In this document: positions 7,208-16,452 of the stretch, one piece after another
Numbering within the stretch: position 1 is the stretch's first letter
How the letters are laid out: each line of letters begins with the position of its first letter
Origin: Pseudomonadota bacterium
Lineage (GTDB): Bacteria > Pseudomonadota > Gammaproteobacteria > Steroidobacterales > Steroidobacteraceae
DNA length: 64,000 nucleotides
Direction of reading: 5' to 3'
Assembly (NCBI GenBank): GCA_023423935.1
Contig: JAFAEQ010000050.1
Span: forward strand, 186,001 to 250,000
Program-made: the position numbers and the translations under genes
The notes under the pieces: model-generated
What the model was told of the DNA's origin: nothing
Seen by the model: only the letters and a program-made list of their open reading frames with translations
Databases searched by the model: none

Positions 7208-8167
7208 GTGAATCCTGTCTACAACATCCTCGTGGTCATCGATCCGTCGAGCGAACAACAGTGGGCGCTCACCAAGGGCGCGCAGCTCGCCAGAGGTCTG
7301 AACTCCAGGCTCGAGCTCTACGCATGCGATACGCGGGCGACGCGTCAGACGCGGCTCGTGAACTCGAGCAGCCTGGCTGCAACGCCGAAACGTTCTCAGG
7401 AATTGAGGACACGGCTCGAAGGACTGGCAGCGCCGCTGCGGCAACAAGGTCTGGAGGTCGCCACCGAGGCCGACTTCGGCGAGCCACTTCACGAGAAGCT
7501 CGCCGACAAGATCCATCGCAGCACGGCGGAGCTGGTCGTGAAGGACACACATCATCACTCACTCCTGCGGCGCTCGTTCCTGTCGAACACGGATTGGCAG
7601 CTCATCCGGGCATGCTCCGTGCCCTTGCTGCTGGTCAAACCAAAAGCCTGGTCTGCAGTGCCGCGCGTCGTCGCCGCGCTGGATCCTGGGCATCAGAACG
7701 ACAAGCCCGCGGCTCTCGATGAACGCATTCTGGAGTTCGCACACACTTGCACACAGCACATCGGGGGCGAGCTCGAAGTGCTGCACGCATTCGTCCCGAT
7801 GACCATCGTCGCTGCCGCACTCAGTGGAGAGCCGCCAACGGACCTGGCCATGTCAGCCAATGACATCGAACGTGAGAAAGACGCGAAGGTCGAAGAGCTC
7901 TCGCAGATTGCTGCGAAATTCGGCGTGACCAGCGATCACATCCATGTAGAAGTCGGCGGCCCTTCGGCCGTATTGCCCCACGCAGCGTCGCAGTTGCAGG
8001 CGGACATCCTCGCCATGGGTGCAATCTCCCGCAGTGCGATCGAACGTTCTTTCATCGGAAGCACTGCAGAGGACGTCCTTGAGTCGCTGCCTTGCGATGC
8101 GTTGATCATCAAACCGCCCGATTTCTCTGCGGCACTGCCCATCTGGAGCGTACGCGAAGCCGGCTGA
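7208..8167 (+). CDS. universal stress protein, tandem UspA domains (UspE-like)
   Basis: This is a 319-aa two-domain Usp protein. Domain 1 starts at YNILVVIDPSSEQQWALTKG and ends near SVPLLLVKP. Domain 2 starts at PRVVAALDPGHQND and ends with GAISRSAIERSFIGSTAEDVL and LIIKPP. The GTG at 7208 has AGGAG six bases before it and gives a normal Usp N-terminus, so it is preferred over the in-frame GTG at 7148. It differs strongly from the Usp at 5274, so this is not a recent duplication. Confidence 0.85.
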   Translation: MNPVYNILVVIDPSSEQQWALTKGAQLARGLNSRLELYACDTRATRQTRLVNSSSLAATPKRSQELRTRLEGLAAPLRQQGLEVATEADFGEPLHEKLADKIHRSTAELVVKDTHHHSLLRRSFLSNTDWQLIRACSVPLLLVKPKAWSAVPRVVAALDPGHQNDKPAALDERILEFAHTCTQHIGGELEVLHAFVPMTIVAAALSGEPPTDLAMSANDIEREKDAKVEELSQIAAKFGVTSDHIHVEVGGPSAVLPHAASQLQADILAMGAISRSAIERSFIGSTAEDVLESLPCDALIIKPPDFSAALPIWSVREAG

Positions 8168-8222
8168 GATCCCACGACGCAGCGAGCGCCGGAAGTATCT
8201 CGCGTCGTAGAGATCTGGATCG

Positions 8223-9215
8223 TCAGGGCACGAAGACGGCAGCGCCATTCAATCGCCCCTCGCGCAAGTACGTCAGCGCATCGTTGGCTTGAGGCAGGGG
8301 AAACGTCTGCACCTGCGTGCGTACCGGCACCTTTGCAGCCAGCTCGAGAAACTCCAGTCCGTCGCGCCGCGTGAGGTTGGCCACCGAACGGATCAGGCGC
8401 TCGCCCCAGAGAAGAGAGTAGGGCATGGCGGGCAGATCGCTCATATGAATCCCACCGCAGATCACGCTGCCGCCTTTGCGCAGACTCTTCAAAGCACTCA
8501 CGACGAGTGCACCTACCGGCGCAAAGATGATCGCTGCATCCAGCAGCTCTGGCGGAGAGGTGTCGCTGTCACCCGCCCAATCGACACCGAGCGCGAGCGC
8601 GAATCGCTGCGACTCGACATCGCCAGGGCGTGTGAACGCATACACCTCCTGCCCGTGCCACCGTGCAACCTGGGCGAGGATGTGCGCGGCGGCACCGAAC
8701 CCATAGATGCCGAGCCGTCGGGCATCCGAGGCAAAACGCCATGAGCGATAACCGATCAGTCCGGCGCACAGCAATGGGGCTGCATGGGCATCATCGAGCG
8801 CGGCAGGTAACTCGAAACAGTAGTTCGCATTCGCAAGCACGTACTGGCTGTAGCCGCCGTCGAGCTGATAACCAGTGAACTTCGCAAAGTTGCAAAGATT
8901 CTCCTGGCCGCGAAGACAGAACTCGCAGTGCCCGCAGGTGCTGCCAAGCCACGACACGCCCAGGCGGGTACCCAAAGGCCAATCGACGCCCGCGCCACTT
9001 GCGACCAGTTCGCCCACGATTTCGTGCCCCGGGACCACCGGGAGCGTCGGATCGGGCAGCTCCCCATCGATGAGATGCAGATCGGTGCGACACACTCCGC
9101 ATGCACGAACCTTCAGCAATACTTCGCCCGCCTGAGGATCACGCATGGTTACGCGCTCCCAGACGAGCGGCTGACCCGTTCGATGCAACCGCATGCAGTT
9201 TGAATACAGCGCCAT
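8223..9215 (-). CDS. zinc-dependent alcohol dehydrogenase (TIGR02822-type)
   Basis: The 330-aa medium-chain dehydrogenase has the catalytic zinc motif ACGVCRTDLH (about 37–46), GHEIVGE (about 60–66), the structural zinc cluster CGHCEFCLRGQENLC, and a Rossmann motif GIYGFGAAAH. The sequence AGLIGYRSWRFA and IHMSDLPAMPYSLLWGER match the TIGR02822 subgroup of NADP-linked Zn alcohol dehydrogenases often found next to universal stress genes. ATG 9215 gives the normal N-terminus (MALYSNCMRL); the frame is open further upstream to 9350 but that part does not look coding. Confidence 0.88.
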   Translation of the reverse strand: MALYSNCMRLHRTGQPLVWERVTMRDPQAGEVLLKVRACGVCRTDLHLIDGELPDPTLPVVPGHEIVGELVASGAGVDWPLGTRLGVSWLGSTCGHCEFCLRGQENLCNFAKFTGYQLDGGYSQYVLANANYCFELPAALDDAHAAPLLCAGLIGYRSWRFASDARRLGIYGFGAAAHILAQVARWHGQEVYAFTRPGDVESQRFALALGVDWAGDSDTSPPELLDAAIIFAPVGALVVSALKSLRKGGSVICGGIHMSDLPAMPYSLLWGERLIRSVANLTRRDGLEFLELAAKVPVRTQVQTFPLPQANDALTYLREGRLNGAAVFVP

Positions 9216-9358
9216 GTGCAAATCAGTATAGCCAGCCTCGTTGAGGGGTCGACGCGGTTTGTGCGGGATCGCTACGCAAATCCACCCATTCTGTTGATGA
9301 CGGCGGGTACCGAAACTCCCGCGATGCAGCCGCACTTCGACGGCTTGCAAGCGCCCCT

Positions 9359-12300
9359 ATGGCCGTCGATTCCACACCGCCCGATGTGATGCCGGAGAAG
9401 AGGCAGCATGCCTTTCGGCACTGGCTTGCCTGGGCGATGGGCGTTGCGCTCGTGATCGGCATGAGCCTGCTCGCGATGCACTACTCCGAGGCGGAGGAGA
9501 TCGCCCGAATTGCCGAGCATGCCCAGCCATGGTGGCTGACACTCGCGGTGGCATTGCAGCTCGGAACGTACGTGGCACAGGCAGAGATCTGGCGGATCAT
9601 TGCACGCGCTGCGTCGTTCAGGCTCTCGTCGGGGGAAGGATTCCGGCTGAGTTTTGCGAAGCTCTTTATCGATCAAGTACTGCCGTCTGCCGGCATCAGC
9701 GGCACCGCGGCGGTATCGCACTACTTCGCGCAACGGGGAATGCAACGACCGGCGGTGATGGCGAGCATCGTGGTGAGTCTCAGCACCTACTTCGTCGTCT
9801 ACGTGATTCTGCTGGTCGTTGCATTGCCGCTCCTGCCCATGTCCAGCTCGGTTCGCGCCACGGTGCTGACGGCAGCAGCAATCTTCATTGCCGGCAGTCT
9901 CGCCGTCGTCGCCTCACTGTTCGCGATGTCCGGTCGCCCGCATCCGTTGATCGGACGATTCGCGAGAACGCGTGCGCTGCAATCGCTGCTCAGTGCAGTC
10001 GAGCAGGCAGACAAGCGCGTAGCGCGCGATCCGCGCGTGCTGTGTAAAGCATGTGCGTATCAGATCGCGATCATCATGCTCGATGCCGCGACCGTGTGGG
10101 TGCTGGTGAAAGCCCTGGGTGCAAACGCCCCGGCTGCAGCGGTCTTCGCGAGCTTCATGATTTCGAATCTGTTTCGAACGATCGGCATTCTGCCCGGTGG
10201 CCTCGGCACGTTCGAGGCCAGCTCGGTACTGAGCCTGCAATGGATTGGCGTGCCTCTTCCAGTGGCCCTGTCGGCGACGCTGCTATTCCGCGGCCTGAGC
10301 TTCTGGCTGCCAATGCTCCCTGGCATGTGGCTTTCGCGACAAATGTTTCGGACAACGCCTCGTGCAGCACAGGCCGAAGTGGGTCCTTACTGGTCGGGCG
10401 AACTCGATCACCTGATTGCCAGGCTCGACAGCAGCCTGCACGGACTCTCGAATGCGGAAGCAGAGGAGCGGCTGCAGCGCTATGGCATGAACGAGCTTCG
10501 CACCGATCGGCCGCCCTCGCGCGGGCAGGTGTTACTGCGGCAACTGTCGAGCCCCTTACTGTTGCTGTTGCTCTTTGCCGCGATCATCGCCGCGTTCACC
10601 GGCGAAACCACGGACGCGCTGATCGTGTTCATCATTCTCGGCGCAAGCATCACCATCGGCTACAAGCGCGAATACTCGGCGCATGTGGCCGCAGCTTCCC
10701 TGCGCGAACGAATCAGAGTCCGCGCTACCGTGCTGCGAGACGGGGCAGAGCAGTCCATTCCCGTCGAGCAGGTCGTACCCGGGGACATCGTGCGACTATC
10801 GGCTGGCAGTCTGGTACCGGCCGATGGCCGTCTGATCGAGACGGCCGACTGTTTCCTCAGTGAGGCGGTACTCACGGGCGAGAGCTTCCCCGTCGAAAAA
10901 TCGCCCGGGGAGTTGCCCATCGATGCACCGCAGGGGAAGCGTTCCAACTGCGTTTATCTCGGCACCAGCGTTCGCAGCGGAAGCGCACGTTTCATTGTGG
11001 TGGCGACGGGGCCCGCGACCAAGTTCGGATCGATCGCACAACGCCTGTCGCTACGGCCACCGCAAACGGAGTTCGATCGCGGCATCTCTCGATTCGGCTA
11101 TTTGCTCACCAGCGCCATGCTGGTGATGGTGCTCGTCGTGTTCGCCGCGCACATGCTGGCACACCGGCCAGTGGTGGAAACCTTGTTGTTCGCGGTGGCG
11201 CTTGCAGTCGGGCTGAGCCCGGAGCTGCTGCCGGCGATCCTGAGCGTGAACCTCGCGCGCGGTGCGCAGATGCTTGCGAAGCAGGGCGTGCTGGTGCGGC
11301 ATCTCAACGCAATCGAAAACCTCGGCAGCATGGACGTGCTGTGCACGGACAAGACGGGAACGCTCACGGAAGGAGTCGTGATGCTCGATGGCGCCTTCGA
11401 TGCGAAGGGCAATCCTTCGAAGCCCGTGCTCGAGCTCGGCGCCATCAATGCTGCCCTGGAATCCGGGCTTGCCAGTCCGCTGGATGACGCGATTCTCACT
11501 GCGGGTGCGATCGATCGCACGCAACTGCACAAGCTCGCAGAGATTCCCTTCGATTTCGTACGCAAGCGTGTCAGCGTGATCATCGAACGCGACGGACACA
11601 GTGTACTGATCAGCAAAGGTGCGGTAGCCCAGGTGCTGAGCGCCTGCGCAGTCCTTGCGGATGGAACCGCGATCGACACGGGCATACGCGCAGAGCTCGA
11701 GCGGCAAGTGACGCAATGGAGTGATCGGGGCATTCGCGTTCTCGCCGTCGCCACACGCAAGCTCGCACGTCAGCAACACTATGATCGCAGCGACGAGCAG
11801 GCACAGACTTTCGAAGGCTTTCTGACGTTCCTCGATCGTCCCAAGGAAGGGGCGAAGGAGGCGCTCGAAAGTCTCGCAGCGCTTGGCGTAGGCGTGAAGC
11901 TCATCACTGGCGACTCGCAACCAGTCGCGCAGCACATTGCGCGGCTGGTGGGACTGAATCACGAACGTGTGCTCACCGGTGCGCAGCTCGATGAACTCGG
12001 TGACGAGGCTTTATGGCGCGAGGCCGAGCGGACCGATCTGTTCGTCGAGGTGGATCCGAATCAGAAGGAACGGATCATTCTGTCATTGAAGAAAATGGGT
12101 CATGTCGTCGGCTTTCTGGGTGACGGCGTGAACGATGCGCCTGCGATGCATGCCGCCGATACGAGTCTGTCGGTAGAGCAGGCGGCAGATGTCGCCCGCC
12201 AGGCCGCAGATTTCGTGCTCGTGGAACGCAACCTCGATGCAATCCGCCGCGGAATCGAGGAAGGCCGCCGCACCTTCGCAAACACGCTGAAGTATGTGCT

Positions 12301-12913
12301 GACCACGACCAGCGCGAATCTCGGGAACATGGTCAGCATGGCTGCCGCATCGCTATATCTTCCGTTCTTGCCGCTCACCGCCAGCCAGATACTGCTCAAC
12401 AACTTCCTGTCGGATATTCCCGCAATAGGCCTGGCGAATGACAACGTCGATCGCGAGCTCATCGACCGACCGCGCCGCTGGGACACGCGCTTCATCGGTC
12501 GATTCATGGTGCAGTTCGGACTGCTGAGCTCCCTGTTCGACTTCCTGACCTTCGGCGCATTGCTCTGGGTCTTTCACGCATCGGCGCAGGAATTTCGCAC
12601 CGGGTGGTTCATCGAGTCGCTGCTGACTGAACTGGTGATTGCGTTGGTCGTTCGCACCCGCCGTCTCTCATTCAAGAGTCGACCCGGATCGCTGCTCCTC
12701 GGATCCACGATCGTGCTGATCGTGTTGACGCCACTCATCCCATACCTTCCGTTCGCCAGGCTGTTGGAGTTCGAGCCCATTCCCGGATCCCTACTCGCCG
12801 TGCTCATTGCGATTACCGTGGCTTACGCGATCGCAGCCGAAGCGATGAAGCATTGGTTCTATCGCAACGATCGCGCGACGCTCGCACCTGAGTACGGCAA
12901 TGCGAGCACTTGA
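9359..12913 (+). CDS. fusion protein: flippase-like membrane domain + MgtA-like P-type ATPase
   Basis: At 1184 aa this is two proteins in one frame. Residues about 1–335 form a multi-pass domain of the lysylphosphatidylglycerol-synthase-TM/flippase-like (UPF0104) kind, with LPSAGISGTAAVSHYF and the signature LPGGLGTFEAS. Residues about 340–1184 form a complete P-type ATPase with an N-terminal cation-ATPase domain (GLSNAEAEERLQRYGMNEL), LTGESFPVEK, SPELLPAILSVNLARG, the phosphorylated Asp664 in DKTGTLT, GDGVNDAPAM and C-terminal helices. The ATPase half is closest in pattern to MgtA-type P3B Mg2+ importers. The fusion suggests coupled lipid handling and cation transport; that is inference. Confidence 0.88.
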   Translation: MAVDSTPPDVMPEKRQHAFRHWLAWAMGVALVIGMSLLAMHYSEAEEIARIAEHAQPWWLTLAVALQLGTYVAQAEIWRIIARAASFRLSSGEGFRLSFAKLFIDQVLPSAGISGTAAVSHYFAQRGMQRPAVMASIVVSLSTYFVVYVILLVVALPLLPMSSSVRATVLTAAAIFIAGSLAVVASLFAMSGRPHPLIGRFARTRALQSLLSAVEQADKRVARDPRVLCKACAYQIAIIMLDAATVWVLVKALGANAPAAAVFASFMISNLFRTIGILPGGLGTFEASSVLSLQWIGVPLPVALSATLLFRGLSFWLPMLPGMWLSRQMFRTTPRAAQAEVGPYWSGELDHLIARLDSSLHGLSNAEAEERLQRYGMNELRTDRPPSRGQVLLRQLSSPLLLLLLFAAIIAAFTGETTDALIVFIILGASITIGYKREYSAHVAAASLRERIRVRATVLRDGAEQSIPVEQVVPGDIVRLSAGSLVPADGRLIETADCFLSEAVLTGESFPVEKSPGELPIDAPQGKRSNCVYLGTSVRSGSARFIVVATGPATKFGSIAQRLSLRPPQTEFDRGISRFGYLLTSAMLVMVLVVFAAHMLAHRPVVETLLFAVALAVGLSPELLPAILSVNLARGAQMLAKQGVLVRHLNAIENLGSMDVLCTDKTGTLTEGVVMLDGAFDAKGNPSKPVLELGAINAALESGLASPLDDAILTAGAIDRTQLHKLAEIPFDFVRKRVSVIIERDGHSVLISKGAVAQVLSACAVLADGTAIDTGIRAELERQVTQWSDRGIRVLAVATRKLARQQHYDRSDEQAQTFEGFLTFLDRPKEGAKEALESLAALGVGVKLITGDSQPVAQHIARLVGLNHERVLTGAQLDELGDEALWREAERTDLFVEVDPNQKERIILSLKKMGHVVGFLGDGVNDAPAMHAADTSLSVEQAADVARQAADFVLVERNLDAIRRGIEEGRRTFANTLKYVLTTTSANLGNMVSMAAASLYLPFLPLTASQILLNNFLSDIPAIGLANDNVDRELIDRPRRWDTRFIGRFMVQFGLLSSLFDFLTFGALLWVFHASAQEFRTGWFIESLLTELVIALVVRTRRLSFKSRPGSLLLGSTIVLIVLTPLIPYLPFARLLEFEPIPGSLLAVLIAITVAYAIAAEAMKHWFYRNDRATLAPEYGNAST

Positions 12914-13156
12914 GAACACATCGCGTTGAGAGCGCGCGAGCAGAGGAGGCGAGTCAGCAGGGGTCGTCGATTACGTATGCGTTCTGGGGACATCCACGCT
13001 GTGACCCTGATGAGCCAAGCTCATCATTCGCTCACGCGATGAGCCCACCAAGGAACGAGGTACCGCAGTTTCAGACGGATTGGCGTCGTCGAACGTTCGG
13101 AGTGCGCGCTCAACACAAGCGACCTCCAAGTCTGAAATCTCCGAGCAGGTACCCGC

Positions 13157-14233
13157 ATGAAATCTACGATGAAGGCTGCCGTTTACGTGAAGCCCGGCCG
13201 CATCGAACTGACCGAGCGTCCGATCCCCGAGATTGGCCCGCTCGATGCATTGATGCGCATCACAACGACCACGATCTGTGGCACTGATATTCACATCCTG
13301 AAAGGCGAATACCCGGTGCGCGAAGGGTTGATCATCGGGCATGAACCCGTGGGTGTGATCGAGCAACTGGGATCCGCCGTACAAGGGCTCAAGATAGGTC
13401 AACGCGTCATTGCAGGGGCCATCACACCCAGCGGCTACAGCAACGCATCGCTCGATGGCGATGGCGCGCAGGACGGTGTCGGCACACGGCACGGATGGAA
13501 ACCCATGGGCGGATGGAAGTTCGGGAACACCATCGACGGCTGCCAGGCAGAGTTCGTACGCGTACCGGATGCGATGGCAAACCTTGCGCCGATTCCGGAC
13601 GGACTGACCGACGAAGAGGTTCTGATGTGTCCCGACATCATGTCGACCGGGTTCGTCGGTGCGCAGCGCGGTAAGGTCAGAATCGGAGACACCGTCGCCA
13701 TTTTTGCGCAAGGTCCCATCGGTCTATGCGCGACGGTCGGCACACGATTGATGGGAGCCACCACGATCATCACGGTCGATGGGCTACCCGAACGTGCGGC
13801 CATGTCAAAGCGACTCGGGGCCGACCATGTAGTGAATTTCCGCGAGCGCGATCCGGTCGACGAGATCATGAAGTTGACCGATGGACGTGGCGTGGACGTC
13901 GCCATCGAAGCCCTCGGCACTCAGAACACATTCCGTTCCGCACTGAAAGTATTGCGACCCGGCGGAACGCTCTCGAGCCTTGGTGTCTATTCAAGCGATC
14001 TGTCCATTCCGCTCGATGCATTCGCTGCCGGACTGGGAGATCTCACGATCGTGACGACCCTGTGTCCTGGAGGGACGGAACGGATGCGGCGTCTCATGGC
14101 CGTTGTGGCCTCAGGCCGCGCCGATCTGAAGCCGCTGGTCACGCACCGGTTCAAACTGGACGACATTGAGAGCGCCTACGACTTGTTCGCGAATCAGCGC
14201 GAGGGGGTCCTGAAGGTGGCAATCAACCCGTAG
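13157..14233 (+). CDS. zinc-dependent alcohol dehydrogenase (secondary-alcohol/threonine-dehydrogenase-like)
   Basis: This 358-aa protein begins MKSTMKAAVYVKPGRIEL. It has the catalytic-site ICGTDIHILKGEYP with Cys and His ligands, GHEPVG, and a coenzyme-binding FAQGPIGLCATVGTRLMGA. In place of the usual four-Cys structural zinc lobe it has SGYSNASLDGDGAQDG, as in NADP-dependent isopropanol-type dehydrogenases. The substrate is likely a secondary or short-chain alcohol. The 243 bp before it (12914–13156) hold no gene, only a small hairpin around 13017–13043. Confidence 0.82.
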   Translation: MKSTMKAAVYVKPGRIELTERPIPEIGPLDALMRITTTTICGTDIHILKGEYPVREGLIIGHEPVGVIEQLGSAVQGLKIGQRVIAGAITPSGYSNASLDGDGAQDGVGTRHGWKPMGGWKFGNTIDGCQAEFVRVPDAMANLAPIPDGLTDEEVLMCPDIMSTGFVGAQRGKVRIGDTVAIFAQGPIGLCATVGTRLMGATTIITVDGLPERAAMSKRLGADHVVNFRERDPVDEIMKLTDGRGVDVAIEALGTQNTFRSALKVLRPGGTLSSLGVYSSDLSIPLDAFAAGLGDLTIVTTLCPGGTERMRRLMAVVASGRADLKPLVTHRFKLDDIESAYDLFANQREGVLKVAINP

Positions 14234-14579
14234 CCCATACAGCGTATATATGTTTGTCATAATATACATTATGCGTATCTTGAGAAACGGGTCTTCCAAG
14301 ACGTCGGGGATGTGACTACAAGACGCTATGGACCCACTCGCGTCTCAAACCGCTGACTTTCTGCCCAACGCGTCGCAACAAGCGCGTTTGCTGCGGTTGC
14401 CTTTCGAAGTCGCAGGAGTATATTTCGACGCTACCTGCTTGAGCGATCAACAGAAAATCGCTGAGCAAAACTTAAAGTGGTTTCTTAACTATATGCCGTC
14501 GCTTGCTGTCGTGTCAGTGCCACACTCGCCGTTAAGCAAGCGGTTTAACTCACTCCGAAGCTGTTGGGAGTAAGTCGCA
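14234..14579. other. AT-rich gap with palindrome and a doubtful 81-codon frame
   Basis: This 346-bp gap is visibly richer in A/T than its surroundings. It contains CATAAT-ATAC-ATTATG (14258–14273), a perfect 6-bp inverted repeat that could be an operator, within GCGTATATATG...GCGTAT. A frame at 14328–14573 (MDPLASQTADFLPNASQQ..., 81 aa) has codon use unlike the neighbours and no recognised domain, and is listed here as doubtful. The gap may mark the edge of an acquired patch that includes the next two genes. Confidence 0.4.
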
Positions 14580-14924
14580 ATGAGCACTGCCTGGGAGCAA
14601 CTTTTTGCCGCCACGGTCGTATTGGCCTCGAGCGGACCGATCAAACAGCGGCTCGTCGACGCCTATCGCACACACTTGGTGACGCTGGATCGGGACGAGT
14701 TGCCGAAGGAACTTCGCGAAGAATTCTGCTCGCTGTCCAACTGCATGTGCGCCGTGCGTCCCTTGCGCGGCGAATCCGCCGAGCAGGCGACCGTTCGCAA
14801 GATGTCGGATATCGAGGCCAGCCAAGTGGCTACGCGCATCGTGAACATGCTGGGTGCCGTCGTCCGGCTGCAGATGTTTCAGCAACGCGGACCGAAGCTG
14901 CGAGCGGTCGGCTCGGAAGACTGA
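14580..14924 (+). CDS. conserved-looking hypothetical protein, 114 aa
   Basis: A small, mostly helical soluble protein (MSTAWEQLFAATVVLASSG..., DRDELPKELREEFCSL, QVATRIVNMLGAVVRLQ) with no recognised domain, signal peptide or membrane segment. Its GC-rich third positions support coding. It is convergent with the ThsB-like TIR gene, with stop codons one base apart, so the two may or may not be functionally linked. Confidence 0.6.
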   Translation: MSTAWEQLFAATVVLASSGPIKQRLVDAYRTHLVTLDRDELPKELREEFCSLSNCMCAVRPLRGESAEQATVRKMSDIEASQVATRIVNMLGAVVRLQMFQQRGPKLRAVGSED

Positions 14925-14925
14925 A

Positions 14926-15384
14926 TCAATCGAGCTTGAAATCGATCACGTCCCAGCGCGCCGTGTCTTCGTGACGGGCCTGCCGACGGATCGCATCTGC
15001 AATCGACCGTTCATTCCATTCCACGATTTCATCGCTCAGCGCTTCGAGCTGCACCGGCAGCTTTTCCTTCACGCCGAATGACTCAAGCACGATGATGGGT
15101 TTGTCCAGCCCATTGGCGCAGTTGAGCTGAAAATCGATCAGCTCCTGGTACTGCCGGTACATGCCGGACGGCACGATCACCACCTCGGAGATGGCGATCT
15201 GCTTGCGCAATTCGTCCTTCATCGCCTCGCGATCAGTCACTCGCAGCTCGGGATTGCTGCAGTTCCGATAGTAGAAGTTGTGCGAGCTTTCGAGGTATTC
15301 GAAGACGCGGTCGTAGTCGTCGGCCTGGACGAATGCATGGCTCACGAATACACGTGCAGGGTTTTGCTGAGTGATGCCGGCCAC
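14926..15384 (-). CDS. ThsB-like TIR-domain protein (MTH538/DUF1863 type)
   Basis: The 152-aa protein is essentially one TIR-like domain: RVFVSHAF (11–18), DDYDRVFEYLESSHNFYYRN, a helix KDELRKQIAISEVVIVPSGMY and a final KPIIVLESFG strand. This matches the MTH538-type TIR domains, including ThsB of Thoeris anti-phage defence, which make a cyclic-ADP-ribose-type signal from NAD. By pattern alignment to NAD-hydrolysing TIRs, the catalytic Glu position appears to be Gln86 (DFQLNC), so activity is uncertain. No ThsA-like effector (SIR2 or SLOG) is visible nearby. Confidence 0.75.
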   Translation of the reverse strand: MAGITQQNPARVFVSHAFVQADDYDRVFEYLESSHNFYYRNCSNPELRVTDREAMKDELRKQIAISEVVIVPSGMYRQYQELIDFQLNCANGLDKPIIVLESFGVKEKLPVQLEALSDEIVEWNERSIADAIRRQARHEDTARWDVIDFKLD

Positions 15385-15653
15385 GGTCTCTCCTGATGCA
15401 TCCGGGGCTCTGCGCCCGCTGTATTTGTCCCGGGATCTTAAACGACCACGCGCGCTTACGCTCCTTTCCGCGAATCACAGCCAAGCCCCGAGGGCTGCTA
15501 TAGAATGCGGCGCTGCGATGTTCGGCCTCATGGCCGATGCAGCTTTTCGTGCGTTTAGCTGCTTGTCGATCCCCGAATGCTTGTCCTGGGGCTTCGTACA
15601 ATCGCTTCGTTCTGCAAGAGTATCTGCCAGCCACACGCCCAGCCAGACGCAAG

Positions 15654-16400
15654 ATGCGCTTTGTCCTGTACAACATCCGATACGCGACCGGCTTCGGTCC
15701 CGCGTTTCATCTGCCGGTTCCCGGTGCCGGATATCTGCGCAGCAACTCGCGGGTGCTCGAAAAACTGACTCAGTATCTGAAGTCGCTCGATCCGGATCTG
15801 GTCGGGCTGATCGAAGTCGACACCGGTTCGATCCGCTCGGGACTCGTGAATCAGGCAACCCAGATCGCGAATGCACTCGGTCACTACTCGATGTACGAGT
15901 GCAAGTACGGAACGACTTCGCTGAATCAGTTCCTGCCGATCGTGCGTAAGCAAGGCAATGCGTTCCTTGCAGCGCCCCGCGTCGAGGGCGAGCGATTCCA
16001 CTATTTCGATACGGGCATCAAGCGGTTGATCATCGAGCTCGAGCTCGAAGATGTCGCCATCTTTCTGGTGCATCTGTCGCTCAAGTTCCGGCATCGCCAC
16101 GATCAGCTGCGCCATTTGCACGAGCTGGTGAAGCGCGCGACGAAGCCGGTCATCGTGGCCGGGGATTTCAACACTTTCTGGGGTGATCACGAGATTTACC
16201 TGTTCATGGAGGCTTCCGGATTGAAGAGCGCGAATCGCTTGAGTCTGCCCTCCTACCCCAGCCGCAACCCGCGCAAGGAGCTCGACTTCATCCTGTATTC
16301 GAACGGAATCGAGGTCACGCATTTCGATGTGCCGGACGTACGCTTCTCGGATCACCGCCCGCTGATCTGCGACTTCAACGTTCGGCCCAAATCGGTGTGA
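15654..16400 (+). CDS. endonuclease/exonuclease/phosphatase (EEP) family protein
   Basis: The 248-aa protein opens MRFVLYNIRYATGFG, which fits the first EEP strand. It then shows LIEVDTGS (metal-binding Glu), VIVAGDFNTFWGD (Asp/Asn pair) and a final FSDHRPLICDF (catalytic Asp-His). This is a complete EEP set, so a metal-dependent phosphodiesterase or phosphatase acting on nucleic acid, phospholipid or a small molecule is likely. ATG 15654 is preferred because upstream sequence lacks family similarity. It is divergent from the TIR gene, with a 269-bp gap that shows nothing else clear. Confidence 0.8.
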   Translation: MRFVLYNIRYATGFGPAFHLPVPGAGYLRSNSRVLEKLTQYLKSLDPDLVGLIEVDTGSIRSGLVNQATQIANALGHYSMYECKYGTTSLNQFLPIVRKQGNAFLAAPRVEGERFHYFDTGIKRLIIELELEDVAIFLVHLSLKFRHRHDQLRHLHELVKRATKPVIVAGDFNTFWGDHEIYLFMEASGLKSANRLSLPSYPSRNPRKELDFILYSNGIEVTHFDVPDVRFSDHRPLICDFNVRPKSV

Positions 16401-16452
16401 TCGCTGCGCGGCTCATCGCTTTCCTGAAGTTGTTTGTATTTGGGAGATCGCC

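Noticed and set aside
14926..16400. TIR gene plus EEP hydrolase as a complete two-gene defence system
   Set aside because: The genes are divergent with a 269-bp gap and EEP proteins are common housekeeping or metabolic enzymes; no evidence of a functional link.
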